From: Clostridia bacterium
GTDB lineage: Bacteria > Bacillota > Clostridia > Oscillospirales > Acutalibacteraceae
Direction of reading: 5' to 3'
NCBI GenBank assembly: GCA_017381395.1
Contig: JAFOCH010000071.1
Coordinates: forward strand, 1 to 5,524
Length of the DNA: 5,524 nt
Position numbers and translations under genes: made by a program
In this document: piece by piece, positions 5,506-5,524 of the stretch
How positions within the stretch are numbered: the first letter of the stretch is position 1
Layout of the letters: every line of letters begins with the position of its first letter
The notes under the pieces: model-generated
The model's database searches: none
Told to the model about the DNA's origin: nothing
What the model saw: only the letters and a program-made list of their open reading frames with translations

Positions 5506-5524
5506 AACGTATTAGACTGCAAAA

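Overview
The window reads as chromosomal DNA from a low-to-moderate GC Bacillota, most likely a gut-type Clostridia (Oscillospiraceae/Ruminococcaceae-like). This rests on consensus-like sigma-A promoters, G-rich Shine-Dalgarno sites, a tRNA with encoded CCA, hairpin-plus-U-tract terminators and a tightly coupled sbcD-sbcC pair. The taxon is an inference from style, not from a marker gene.

Left part (1-409): the 3' end of an unidentified plus-strand gene stops at 78. A GC-rich hairpin follows, then a tRNA-Ala(CGC) gene at 137-212 and its intrinsic terminator at 223-257. A good promoter (TTGCTA, 17 bp, extended TATAAT) at 273-301 starts a roughly 100-nt leader for the next gene.

Middle left (410-1280): one plus-strand gene encodes a 273-residue membrane protein with an N-terminal zinc ribbon, a Q/P-rich linker, about five hydrophobic segments and an acidic tail. 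It ends in a strong terminator at 1243-1280, which also faces the converging sbcDC operon.

Middle right (1295-5258, minus strand): sbcD (exonuclease subunit, Mre11 family) and sbcC (Rad50-like SMC ATPase) overlap by four bases (ATGA). They are driven from a clear promoter at 5230-5258. Together they form the SbcCD complex, an ATP-dependent nuclease that opens DNA hairpins and processes blocked double-strand ends. All key catalytic motifs of both subunits are intact.

Right end (5259-5524): there is no credible gene. Two secondary-structure elements occupy the space. The first is a long nested rod-like fold at 5280-5443, whose core (5321-5414) contains 27 base pairs in four stacked helices. 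The second is a perfect 14-bp hairpin at 5467-5505, best read as a terminator for a minus-strand gene beyond the window. The first is the most interesting unexplained signal here: a candidate structured RNA or dispersed palindromic element. No defence, CRISPR, phage or transposase gene is visible.
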